Shown: positions 26,271-36,900 of the stretch, piece by piece | Numbering within the stretch: position 1 is the first letter of the stretch | Layout: each line of letters begins with the position of its first letter | Notes under the pieces: model-generated | Told to the model about the DNA's origin: nothing | Seen by the model: the letters and a program-made list of their open reading frames with translations, nothing else | Databases searched by the model: none | Origin: Brachypodius melanocephalos | Taxonomy: Eukaryota > Chordata > Aves > Passeriformes > Pycnonotidae | Reading direction: 5' to 3' | Length of the DNA stretch: 64,000 bases | Assembly: GCA_013398615.1 (NCBI GenBank) | Contig: VZSR01001459.1 | Location: 4,687,439-4,751,438, forward strand | Translations under genes and position numbers: made by a program

Positions 26271-29141
26271 CGAGGTGCCACCCAGGGTGGTGGTGGGAAA
26301 GACAGAGCCCTTCTCATTTGTGTAGAAGCTGTGGATGAACGTTTCAAGGTGAGGGGCTGTCCCCTCCCTCTCCCTTTTTAAGCAAACAACTGCAAGTTTT
26401 TCTGATCAGGGAGGACAGCCTGGATTCACACATCTTGCCTTCACTCCATGACTTCTCAATTTCTCAGAAAACCTCAGTGTTAACCCACCTTTGTAGACAG
26501 CCTTTGAGATGTTTGCCTATGACAAAAGGATTTGTGTGTTTGTATTAAACCATATGGGGGACTGTAATTTTCATTTTGCAGAAACCACTCAAACCACTCA
26601 AGAATTAGAATGCATAGCTAACAGGGCTTTCAAAGAGGGTCAATTCATTGATATTACTGGAAGTCTCAGAGGTCAGCCTTCCAATGCACTCAACACTCCA
26701 TGGCACAATTAAAATTGCTGGATCTCCTGCAGGTATTTTCCATTTTAATTTACCAGCGGAGCAAAGTGAAGAAAAACTTAATGCGCAAAACAGTGGGTTA
26801 TGCAGTGCTGTGACATTTGCTCAGCTCTCTGAGAAGGGAAATAAACTTTCCAGCAAACAATTTTAAGCACATCTTTGTGCTTAGGACTAGCAGGTTTATA
26901 TGGAATGAGTCACGGTGCCATATTCTGTTTTTAAGCGCCGTGACGCAGTCAGCACAAGCCTTGCTGAAGGTACAGCACAGGACCTGCCTGCAAAAACCCA
27001 CTCAGCAGGGAGCAGGGGGGTCACCTTCTGGCAGGCACAGCCTTGCCTCCCTCCAGGCACTGAGAATTTGAGGGGCTCTGCCATGCCAAGGGCTGGGGTA
27101 CGTGAGGGGCAATGCCTGCTTCCACGGACACGAGTGTGAATTCTGGAGTGATGGATGTCTTGCTAAGCAAAGCATTAGGTTCCCTACTTTTGGGTTAATT
27201 TTTCAGCTCATAGCAAATGTGATGGGGTGGAACAGTCACTCTTGGAGGTGAGAGGGAGCCAGGTTCCCAAAGGCCCTGGCAAGGTGCCCTCCTCACATGT
27301 CCCCTCCTGGTTTGTCCACTTGTTTTATCTCTTGTTAAACTCATTGGGAGAAAAGACCAGATAAATCATCTCGGGGTTTTCTTCAAGTGATTCAGCAAAA
27401 CTGGAGCCTGCAATAAAGAGCTTTTCTGACAAAAATAGTGACAAGGTGGGTCTGTAGACACTGCAGTACTGTGTTTGAACAAAGAGCAACTTTGATTTTA
27501 ATTTTGAAAAAACATTCATCCTTCAAGTCAACGTAATTTATCACCTTAGTCTTCTCCATGCAAAGGTCTTTTCAAAAGCACTTTTTTTAGCAAAATGTAT
27601 TAACTCACTGGCCCTGAGCTGACTTCTGCTTTCAGCTTGACAAGCCAAGAATGTTTCCATTTGGATAAAAACTTGGAAAATGCCAGGAGATGGAGAAAAC
27701 TTCCTGTCTTTCATCAATGGGAATCACTTTGTCCACTCATTTTCCTTGCTGTAAGTATGGGGTGAGTCACACTGAGGTCCAACTCCCACAATGGCTGGTG
27801 GTAAAGTGCCAGGAGGTGATTAAAAAAATTAAAATGGATGAGAATTGATCAAGCAAAAGGTAGAAAAAACCCAAGTGCTTCTGCACTTGCAGCAAATACC
27901 ATCAGCTCCTCTGTTGTGCCAGCTTTCCTGAGAAGTACTTAGAGATGCAATAAAGTTTTTTTTTTTTTTAGTGAGGGCCATCATAAAGGCATTGAAGAGC
28001 AAATGGATGAAAATAGGTGTGTGCTTCCCACTGTAGCTGGGTCAGGTCCTGTCAGTCCCCTGTAATTGCTGGTGTACTTACAGTTCCATGGTACTGTTGC
28101 CAGGCCCTCTGCACTGGTATTTTCTCCTCCACACACAAGAGCAATGAATCACAAAGCTTATTATTCCTTATCTAAGTTTTACCTCCAGGGAATTCAAATG
28201 AAACACTGGCACAGAGGAAAGCCGGCTCACTGCTGTGGGAGGATGTCAATATCTTAGTATCAATTTGGAAAGATAAGCTCCCCCAGATTTGAATCCCAAA
28301 AGAGCCTCTGATGGACTGAATTGCAGAGAATGGTCCCCGTGCCAGTAAAGACTGAGCAGGTGCCAGGCCTAAGAATCAAGAAATTTTTGTTGCATCATCT
28401 CCATTTTTAACAGAATTGTCTCAAAATACTGCACTCAGCACCTGCCTCAAGCAACCCCTGTGAAGATTACCTAATGCTGGAGCAATGCCTCTACGTCAAA
28501 TTATATGCAGGAAGGCTACTTATCATTAAGGTGTTACTAATACGGTTATTTTAAACTCAAACTAGGTTACTGAAGCAGTTTCATAAAAAGCCCCCCCAAA
28601 GCCCAGTATTTAGAGCAATGTTAGCTGAGAACAAAGGATTAACACTCTGTAGTGAAAGCTGTAGGCCAAGAATTAGGCAGTGCCTTTTAATGGTTGAGGT
28701 CTGTGCCAGAGCCAGCCTGTGTGATGAGCCCAGTCCTGCAGAGCCCTTCCTGTCATATTTTCTCTCCCAGTCCCAATTGCCTTTGCAAAACACATCTGAG
28801 AAAATCCCACTGGCCGTGATAGATCCAATTGGATTTTTAGCTCTGTGCCCTGCTGGGGAGGGGAGGAAAGTTGTGAAGGCCAAGCTGAAGCACTCTGTGG
28901 TTTCTACACAAAATGGAGGGGTTTAGTTGGATTTTAAAAAATTTATATAAGATTGAGTCCTTAGTCATGGTGCCGTCACAGAGCTGGGTTTGGCAGGGCC
29001 ACCAGATCCAGACCAAGAGTGGATTTTCTCCCTTCTCTTATGTGAGGTGGCTCTGACAGCTGCTCAAAAGCTTGCCAAAGGTTGCTGTCACTGGTCACTG
29101 GAGAGAGGACTGTAGGTGTCTCAAGCCTAGTGACACAGTGG
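26271..29141. other. Non-coding stretch, no gene seen
   Basis: No open frame exceeds 102 codons (28618-28926, +). A 9-bp imperfect inverted repeat (26910-26918 and 26935-26943, one G-T pair) brackets a 16-base centre. There is a T run at about 27957-27970. No RNA gene or transposon is recognised. Confidence 0.55.
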
Positions 29142-29207
29142 TGTCGCAATAGGACACAAAATAAAGATGCTTGACTCCAGTCAGCAGGCAGAAGAGAATC
29201 AGAAGGC

Positions 29208-29213
29208 TTTATT
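29208..29213 (-). terminator. Polyadenylation signal of the solo LTR
   Basis: AATAAA on the minus strand (TTTATT on plus) sits within ACAATAAAGCC, with a T/G-rich stretch (CTTTATTTTGTGTCC on minus) some 40 bases further on that could serve as the downstream element. This fits cleavage at the R/U5 boundary. Confidence 0.7.
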
Positions 29214-29230
29214 GTCTAACTCTTGACACC

Positions 29231-29238
29231 TTTTATAA
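29231..29238 (-). promoter_or_regulatory. TATA box of the solo LTR
   Basis: The minus strand reads TTATAAAA within CCTTATAAAAGG. It lies downstream of two CCAAT boxes and about 18 bases upstream of the AATAAA signal, a compact arrangement seen in avian LTRs. Transcription from it would run toward lower coordinates. Activity is not shown. Confidence 0.7.
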
Positions 29239-29954
29239 GGTATTCTGACACTAACAGGATTGGTGAATAGGAACAACACTTTCCCAATCCCATTGGTAAA
29301 ACTAAAGAAATGGCAAAACACTACCTGCAGAAGGGTTTTTTAGAGAAACTGCTGGTTGTTTGTCGAACTTGTTTCGAGAAAAGTTTATTGTTGACAGCTT
29401 TTCCCTTGGGAAAAATCAGCAACTGCTTGGCAGGCAAAAGTCTCTTAGAAAATCATGTCCACACGGTGGTTTTGCAGGCACCAGCTCCTGGCCTTGGAGC
29501 CACACACCTCAGGAACCTTCACCTGATCCAAAGATCATCACTTTCACACCCTAAAGGTTTGGAGTCCTGACAGATGGGCATGAAGGTTAAGCCAGATTGT
29601 TTTTGTCTGAAGTCCAGTGTATTAAATGCACTGGGTACACAGCTAAGCTACCCAGTATGTTTTCTTTTTGTCAACCTGTCTTTCCTGAGTGTGGGAGACT
29701 TAGCTAGCAGTGGTGGGAGAGCAACAGTGAGGAACAGACCCCTTGGAGGGGGTCCAGCATCATCACAACCATGAGAAATCACCTAAATTGCTCTTAATGA
29801 CAAAGTAAGCCAGAAATGTGAACACAGGGATAAAAAACCAACCAAAGCAAAATGAGCCTCCCACACTTTATTAGCAAGCTCCACACTGCAGTTGCAGCTA
29901 TGCTTATCCATGAGCTTATAGTGGATTTTACAAGACATTGCAGGGTATGTGCTA

Positions 29955-29998
29955 ATGTAAAAATTATTTTGCATGTAAAAATTATTTTGCATGTAAAA
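29955..29998. repeat. 18-bp tandem duplication with partial third copy
   Basis: ATGTAAAAATTATTTTGC is present twice without mismatch (29955-29972 and 29973-29990), and the first eight bases follow again (29991-29998). This looks like a recent slippage event in otherwise unique sequence. Confidence 0.92.
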
Positions 29999-31881
29999 GG
30001 GCCACAATTACCTTTGCCGGTGAAGATTTTCTCTCCATCCCACAGGCTCTGGATTCCTTAGGTGTCACCAGGTCGCAAGGGTTTGCACTCCCACAAGCCT
30101 CCTCTTATCCCAAGCAAGCAGCTGATCCTGGGATAATTTCTGGAGCTGTTAGCAAAGAGGATGGATGAGGTACACTACTGATGTAATGATAATAAATGGA
30201 GGCTTTCACTAATCCACACTGGGCAACAAGGCATTGCCCTCGCAGAAAATGAGCCAGATGTTGTTGTTGCTGTTTAAAACTGGGAAAAGTACAAGCATTT
30301 CAGCCCATCCTGGGTTTTCAAAAGAATGCAGTTGCAGAAGAAAGGGGACCTTTCCCCCAATTCTCTATGCATGAAGCTACCTAATACCTCACTGGCAGCC
30401 TGGGATTACCTTGTAAGTAAACTATTCTAGACCAGAGCATCTGGAGATGAAGGCTGAAGTTGGATGAGCTGATGGAGTACCACAGAAATGCAACTGGCAT
30501 GTGCAGAATGGCTGATGAGGAGCTGGTTAGAGTGCTTGAATGCAAATATTTTCCACAAAAGAGACTTGTGGCAATATTTGCCACAAGACTCTACCCCAGG
30601 AAGGTCCATAATTAAATTCAAGTTAAAGTCCACAAGGTGCTGTGCAGTACTGTGTCATCTGTTTTAATCAGACTGCAACAGATAATAAACCCCTCTGTCT
30701 GGAGTGCAACCTGAGGGAAGAGTGGACTCCTATCTGACAAAAAGACAAAGTGCAGGCTCATGCTAAGTGACTGATCCACAGCAGCCCCTTGGGCCATGGG
30801 GGCTACTGGCTTTTTTTTTGTTTAGAAATGGTTATTGCTGCAACAAAAGTTGATTTCTGGACCTTGCAAGGCTTCCTCAGCTAATACACTTTGGCCTTCC
30901 CACACTCCAGTATTTGTCTGTGACTGTACTTACCTGTAAATAAATTAGGCTGAAATATTACACTGCACCTGAATCAACTGGCCTCTTTGCTGGCAGTAAG
31001 ATACTCATTTTTCTGCAGCCCAGTGTTTCCAGACTAGTGCAATGATCATTGTATTTTTAAGTTCAGGTGAAGCAGAATTCTGGATCCCCTTGCTACCCAG
31101 TTTGTTTTATCCACTTCCATTCACTCTCCCTAAAGTTATGTCTTAAATGAGAGCTCCAAAACTCTCATCAGTTCTTCTTGTGAGCTGAATTTACAGTTAT
31201 GCATCCATGTAGGACCTAAGACTATTTATTTCTGTAAATAATTATTTAAATCAATTTTTTCCTGTGTCCACATACTGTCTGAAAAGTAAAATATCATGAA
31301 ATGTTGGAGGCTCTTTGGTTTATGATGGGTATTAAAGAATAAAGGCTGAGCCAGATAACCTGAGAAGGTGCCCTCCAATGTGAGTTTTTCTGTATTTCTG
31401 AGAAAACAACTTATAAAACCCTTGTACAACCAGAAAGGAGGAGGAAACAAGGTTTTTCTTTTGTCCATTCCCATTAGCCTGAACATAAGTTTGTTTCTAT
31501 GCAATATAACTTTAAACCTAATTTTTATTTTAAGATGCAGTAATTAACAACAAAATGACTACTGATTGGTGTGGCAGCAGCCTGGGCTAGGTACCGTGAG
31601 GATGAAGAGAACATCAGGGAATGGCACAAAAAATTGGCTCTAAATTACATTAAGCTGCTAAAAATTTAAGGCTTTAATTATTAGTTCATAACACCAAGTG
31701 AGAAAAGAAAATGCTGCCTTAGTGACAAGGTGCAACACCAGCACTTCTGCACTTCTTAATCACGTTTGTTAATTATGGTGACACATGCTGATGAGGAACA
31801 ATGGGCTGGGGACTGCTGGTCCAGCATGCAGAAAGGCACTCACAGGGAAAGCTGCCAACAGGCAGAGGGGAGGAGCCAGCA

Positions 31882-31908
31882 GGGACAGGGACAGGGACAG
31901 GGATAGGG
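31882..31908 (+). repeat. Short GGGACA/GGGATA hexamer array, G-quadruplex motif
   Basis: Three GGGACA units, one GGGATA and a final GGG give five G3 tracts separated by exactly three bases. That spacing is the same as in telomeric DNA and satisfies the usual G-quadruplex pattern on the plus strand. It is a small simple repeat, and any folding in the cell is inference. Confidence 0.8.
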
Positions 31909-33275
31909 ATGATTTTCCTCAGGGCTGCTGCACAGGCAGAGCACAGAAGTCCCCCACTTACAGTCAGCATGGGAGGGGCTGCTATGCTCCCATCTGCCTG
32001 TTTTTGGGGTGACAAACGTGCACAACACACAGGGGAGACCCAGTTTTTGTCCAGTCCTTATTCTGGCTGTTCCATGCACCCACTGTGTGTGTGGACATCA
32101 CAGGAGACAAAGCTCCAGCACAGGAATGCTCCCAACTCTGCCCCACTGCCCGTGGGGAGACCCCTGCTGTCCAGCACACCCCAGGGACCTCATGGGGACA
32201 CCCTCTGCAAGTACTTGAGATGATATTAGGAAGGATGCTGCAGAGTAATATATACCTGGAATCTTCACATTTGCATTTCACACTCCTCCATGCACTCATA
32301 TGGACCTTTTCCCAATTAGCTTCAGTTCTGTCTTGACAGAACCAAGACAGCAGGAAATATCCTAAATGTCAGGGACTTAAAATATAACCTCTTCAGAGCA
32401 TGGTTGGATTCTGACCATAGCTGAGGTATCTAAATGATACTTTAAAGGAGATAAATAATATAATAATAGATAATAACAAATGTAAAGTTTGTCATAATTA
32501 AAAATGCTATTTCCCTTCTTAGCCAGAAGAAATATAAGCTTGTATTTTCTTCTTTGCCATTAATGTTCTGCAGTTAATATACTGGATCTCTATAATTATC
32601 AACCCTCCTATCATTACACTAGTGGTTGTTTGAATGTTCAGAGATACACATTGACCCCTTGGCCCACAGCTTGCCCCCCAATTTATCAAATAGTGGCAGC
32701 CAAAGTTCTGCCTATTGAATAAAGAGGGAGTCATTAAAGGGAACTCTGCAGATGCTGCTGTTTGCAACAGAAAAAATAAATATCTGCAGCTTTCATCTGA
32801 GCAAGTTACCCCTTGTTAATTACATCTAATGGTGTCATGCTGCAGACAGATTTTAAGAAACTTTAAAACCAAGTTTGGGAGCTGAGTGCTTGTAATTCTG
32901 TGATCTGTGCACGGGGCTAAAGAGCTCCTGGAAATATATAACATATCCATGAGATCTACTGAAATATCCTGGCAGTCCTGGCTCTGAGGTGCTGGGACAG
33001 GGCTGAGCCCCGCTGCTCACTCACCCCAGACCATCAGCAGCACTGCAGGGCTGGCTCTGCCCCCAGGCAGCTGCTGCTCCCTTCTGGGTCAGGAGTGCCC
33101 TCCCTGATCGACCTGTTACACTCAATGTCCAGGTCAGACAGGGGTCATCTGTGGGGAAAAAAGCACAAAGATCATTTATCTAAAGTCTCTAATATTCCCC
33201 ATTTTTGTAATATGTGCTGTGCGTAGGTTACACGAAAGGAAATCTAAGGGTGAGTCATTTACAGAACTGTAGTGT

Positions 33276-33386
33276 TGTTATGGTTTAAGCAGCAATAGAC
33301 CAATCAGAAGTTAGTTTTTTAATTGGTGTGTCGTTTAGCCACTTAGAGAACAGGATGCGACTTTTGGGTGATATTCATGAAAGCTC
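33276..33386 (+). mobile_element. Probable start of an LTR, cut by the assembly gap
   Basis: The segment starts TGTTATGGTTTAAG, which resembles from memory the 5' terminus of a common avian ERV LTR group. It contains a CCAATCAG box (33300-33307) and an inverted CCAAT (ATTGG) about 20 bases later, typical of U3. It runs straight into the 100-N gap, and no matching end is visible after it, so the rest would lie inside the gap. Collapse at a repeat would also explain the gap. The assignment is tentative. Confidence 0.35.
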
Positions 33387-33486
33387 NNNNNNNNNNNNNN
33401 NNNNNNNNNNNNNNNNNNNNNNNNNNNNNNNNNNNNNNNNNNNNNNNNNNNNNNNNNNNNNNNNNNNNNNNNNNNNNNNNNNNNNN
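33387..33486. other. Assembly gap, 100 N
   Basis: Exactly 100 undetermined bases. A round 100 is the conventional filler for a gap of unknown length, so the true missing sequence may be much shorter or longer. Confidence 0.99.
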
Positions 33487-33872
33487 CATATTTAAGGAAT
33501 GAAATTTGGTGAACTCAAAACCATTACAAGTGTCTAAATGCAAATATTTTTTTTAAAATGAAGGGTTTTGTTTCATTGCATATCTTCCCATGTTTTCTGG
33601 ATATTTTGCTGATGTAAATGTTTCATGGGATGGAAATTATGGCCCTTTTGAAAACTGATGGGCCCTCTTCTTCAAATATATTTTAAAAATAAAGATCATA
33701 CAAAACCCCTGCAATTTTTGAATTAGGTGCTTATTTTCAACCATGTTAATATCTTCTGCAATGTTGGTTTTTCATTTCTCCTTATACCCATATGAAGACT
33801 TTTACATTTTCTACCTAAAGAAAATTATGTGAAGCATGTTTGGATGTAGGGCATTTGATTCTCCTTAGGGTA

Positions 33873-33945
33873 GATCACAGAATCATAGAATTGTTTGTGT
33901 TTGAAGGGACTTTAGAGACAACTATTCCCATTCCTCTTGAATTGA
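33873..33945 (-). mobile_element. CR1 retrotransposon 3'-end fragment, antisense
   Basis: The plus strand reads ATCACAGAATCATAGAATTG, then GTTTGAAGGGACTTTAGAGA and CCCATTCCTCTT. This is the reverse complement of the CR1 terminal repeat and adjoining 3' UTR. Only about 70 bases are recognisable before the match fades. It is non-coding. Confidence 0.85.
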
Positions 33946-36900
33946 TAAAAGTGTCCCATCAGATGGGAATCTCATCTGGGAGACAGGCTGCCTGCTAAGC
34001 TCAGGGCAAGAACATGGAGCAGTGTCCCAGCCTGGCCCCTGTGACACTCTCCCAACTCTCACACACCCTCCTCCCTCACTTCTCTTTCAGATAAAGAAAT
34101 AAAATATGACTCAGGTCATAGAGAGTCTCAATCCCATGCAAAATGTGCTTCTGGAATAAAAATCCCTGTATTTTAGTAATTATTGCACTTAAAGCCCTAC
34201 CCAAACATTATTACCAGGAAGGGCAGGTCTTGCCTGGACTCCAGCACCTTACAGCCTGGGCATTTATTCACTTCTGGACAGTGTCTGCTGTGTCTTCTGG
34301 TTCTCTTGTGTCTCTGAGATAATGCCCAGTGCAGCCAGTTGGTCTGAGAAAGCAGCTCCAGCAGGGAGCTGGGGGCTGTGCCTGGGAGCCATCTGGGTGC
34401 ATGGATATCAGCAATGCTGCTCATGTCCCAGGGTGATTAAGGCAGAGATAATAAGCAGCCAGATTCGCTGCTTTTGGGGCTGTGGCAGCTGCCAGCAGGG
34501 AGGTGCAGACTGTGCAAACCTGAGAGCATCACCAGAGCATCACCAGAGCTCTTGTCTCGCACCCATCCCCTTCAGGGAACAAATTCTTTTTTCCCAGGAA
34601 GATGTAAACTCAGACAGAGCTGGGCAGTGTATATCAGCCTCTGGAAGACATTTTGTCTTTTCCTGAAGATTAGGAGGCATCTGCTGTGTTCTGGGTTTCC
34701 AAAATACTGCTAATGCTGGCTATCTCAGCTTGCAAATGAGGGTGAGCATCGTGTCAGGCTTTCAGGTGAATTGGGCTCATTTTCACCTGCAGACTTGTGA
34801 AGAGGCTGCATAATCTTTTCATAGATCCTGAAGACTGTCTTGGCTCTTTCACAGGTTGTGCGAAAAGAGAGCGCGGAGCAAGTCTGAGAAGAGCCCTGCA
34901 CATTTTAATCACCTGACGTAACCGCAGAATTCTTAAAATATCATGAAACTGATGGTGAATTTTTAAAACTACATCAACAGCAGTCTCTGTTCATAAATAG
35001 CAGCTATCCCACCACTGTAAATACTAAGAATATGGAGTGTTAAAAAATGCACTTTGAGGGGAAAAAGCAGAGAGGTATAAGAAAAAATGACCAAAATAAA
35101 TTAGGAGTACTTTTTATAAAGAGCTGCCTCTTAATTGATCATGAACATCTGATGAAGGCTGCTCACCGACCTGACAGGAGTGAATCCCCAGCATCATCAC
35201 AGCCTGTGGGTGCCTGTGTAGTCTGGGACGACGCAGAAAGTTCCCATTTCTGTGCCCTGTGCTGCTTGTGGGCACCCTCAGCAGCACAGTGCTCCAGCAT
35301 CATCACATCAGGGGCTGGTTTCCAGGCTTTGGAAACAGCTCACACAAGGAAAAAAACCCTTAGCCCAATTCTGCTTCGTGAGGGTGGGAGCCTGAGGACT
35401 CAGCTCCCCAAGCAGTGAGGGAAGCACAGCGCCTGGGGTTTGGGGCCATGCCCCAGTCCATGTCTGCAGTGAATAAAGCACCTACATCTCTCCACACACA
35501 GACTTTTGACCCCAGAGAGTCCTCAGGTATTCATGCTGCCTGATGTTTTCTGGAACAAATATCCTCCAGCCTGGGAACTTGAGGAAGAATCAACTTTTCA
35601 TGGGAAAATGTGCTTGGAACCAAGCAAGAGCGTCATGACCTAAGCTGATTGTCCCCCTGCTGCAGGGATGTCTCTGACACCTTTGGGACACCGAGGCTCC
35701 ACTCCCCAGCACTGCAGACATTCCTGCTCACCCCAGCACCCAGCACCCACCATGCAAAGGGCAGCAAAGCCCTCAGTCACCAGCATCCCTACACAAGAAG
35801 CCTTTGCTCTCCAAGACCATCTCCTGCCTGCTCTTGCTTTGCTCCCACTTCTGCCTGTACATTCATTTTCCCGGATTTCAGCAGCGTCTGGCACCTTCCA
35901 GAAGCAGCACAACTCAGCCAGTGGCTGTCTCCACAACTCCTGTGCCCAGATCTGTCTGCTGGCCATAGGAAGCAGGAGGAGGATTGCTGGCACCAAGCCT
36001 GCATCAGGCCAGCTGTGTGCTGCCAGGAGAGGGAGGGGTGCAATTCATTACAGCTGTGCTTCTTTTTTTCCCCTCTCTTCTCTGCCTCTCCTATGAGAAA
36101 CGCCCCCCAGGCGCATTCTGATTCCCTGTGAATTTTGCAGAGCTGGGCTGTCTGCTCCAGAACACCCTGCAGGAGAGGAGGAGGAGCAGGAGGAGGTGGC
36201 ACAGCTGTGCTGGCAGCAGCTCCCAGGGTGTGACTCTCTCTGAGGGTACAGGGGAGGGCACAGCCTGGGTCCTGCTCAATGCCACTCTGCTCATGGCTTC
36301 AGGCACATCTCTTTGTAACTGCCCTCTGAATAAACCCACGATTCTCATGAGCTAAATCCTTCTCCTGCACATCTTAACACATCTGAGTTCCAAGAGGCTT
36401 ACTGCACTGCTAAAGTAATGCTAGAAAAAGAGCTTTTCACCTGCTCTCATATTTAATCTCTCCTTCTCCTAAAAACATTTCCTGAAAATGTGTAAGAGCA
36501 GGAACCTTCTAAGATATTTGTTAAATGTATAATACTGAAGTGACTTAATGACACCTTTATCTTTTCTCCTTTGCTTCTCAGACACACTCCAAGCCGTGGC
36601 CACTGTATCAGCCTTTCAAAGATGCAGCCAAGCTGGTGCTGCTTCACACATGAAGCTGTCACACCTTCATCATGTCAAGTGCAATCATCCAGTTAGGGGG
36701 GAATGTTTCTCCTCGACGCTGGTGACAGGTGCCAAAGTCCCCTTGGGTTTGAAAAGTCCCCTTGGGTGCTGTGTGATCTTGTGTTACATAACCTTCTGCC
36801 CTGATCCACACCCTTGGTGGTCAGCTTGTGAAGGCACTGATTGCCTGAGCATCACAGGGGCTGGGGATCAGGCCTTGGTTGTCTTGCGTGGCTCAGCAGC

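Larger units (their letters stand above)
29142..29572 (-). mobile_element. Solo LTR of an endogenous retrovirus (about 431 bp, minus strand)
   Basis: The block is bounded by TGTC at one end and GACA at the other (29142-29145 and 29569-29572), the short inverted termini expected of an LTR. Read on the minus strand, it shows two CCAAT boxes (plus-strand ATTGG at 29292-29296 and 29259-29263), a TATA box (29231-29238) and an AATAAA polyadenylation signal (29208-29213), followed by a T/G-rich stretch before the end. That is the U3-R-U5 order. No internal retroviral sequence flanks it, so it is a solo LTR left by recombination between the two LTRs of a provirus. The flanking five bases (AGTGG and GATGG) match at only three positions, so the target-site duplication is not clean. 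The family is not named because no search was possible. Confidence 0.82.
29573..33275. other. Non-coding stretch, no gene seen
   Basis: The longest open frame is 31801-32223 (+, 140 codons). It includes the GGGACA array and is matched by antisense frames (31982-32299, 105 codons), so it is judged spurious. AT-rich patches occur around 32440-32510. No RNA gene or further transposon is recognised. Confidence 0.55.
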
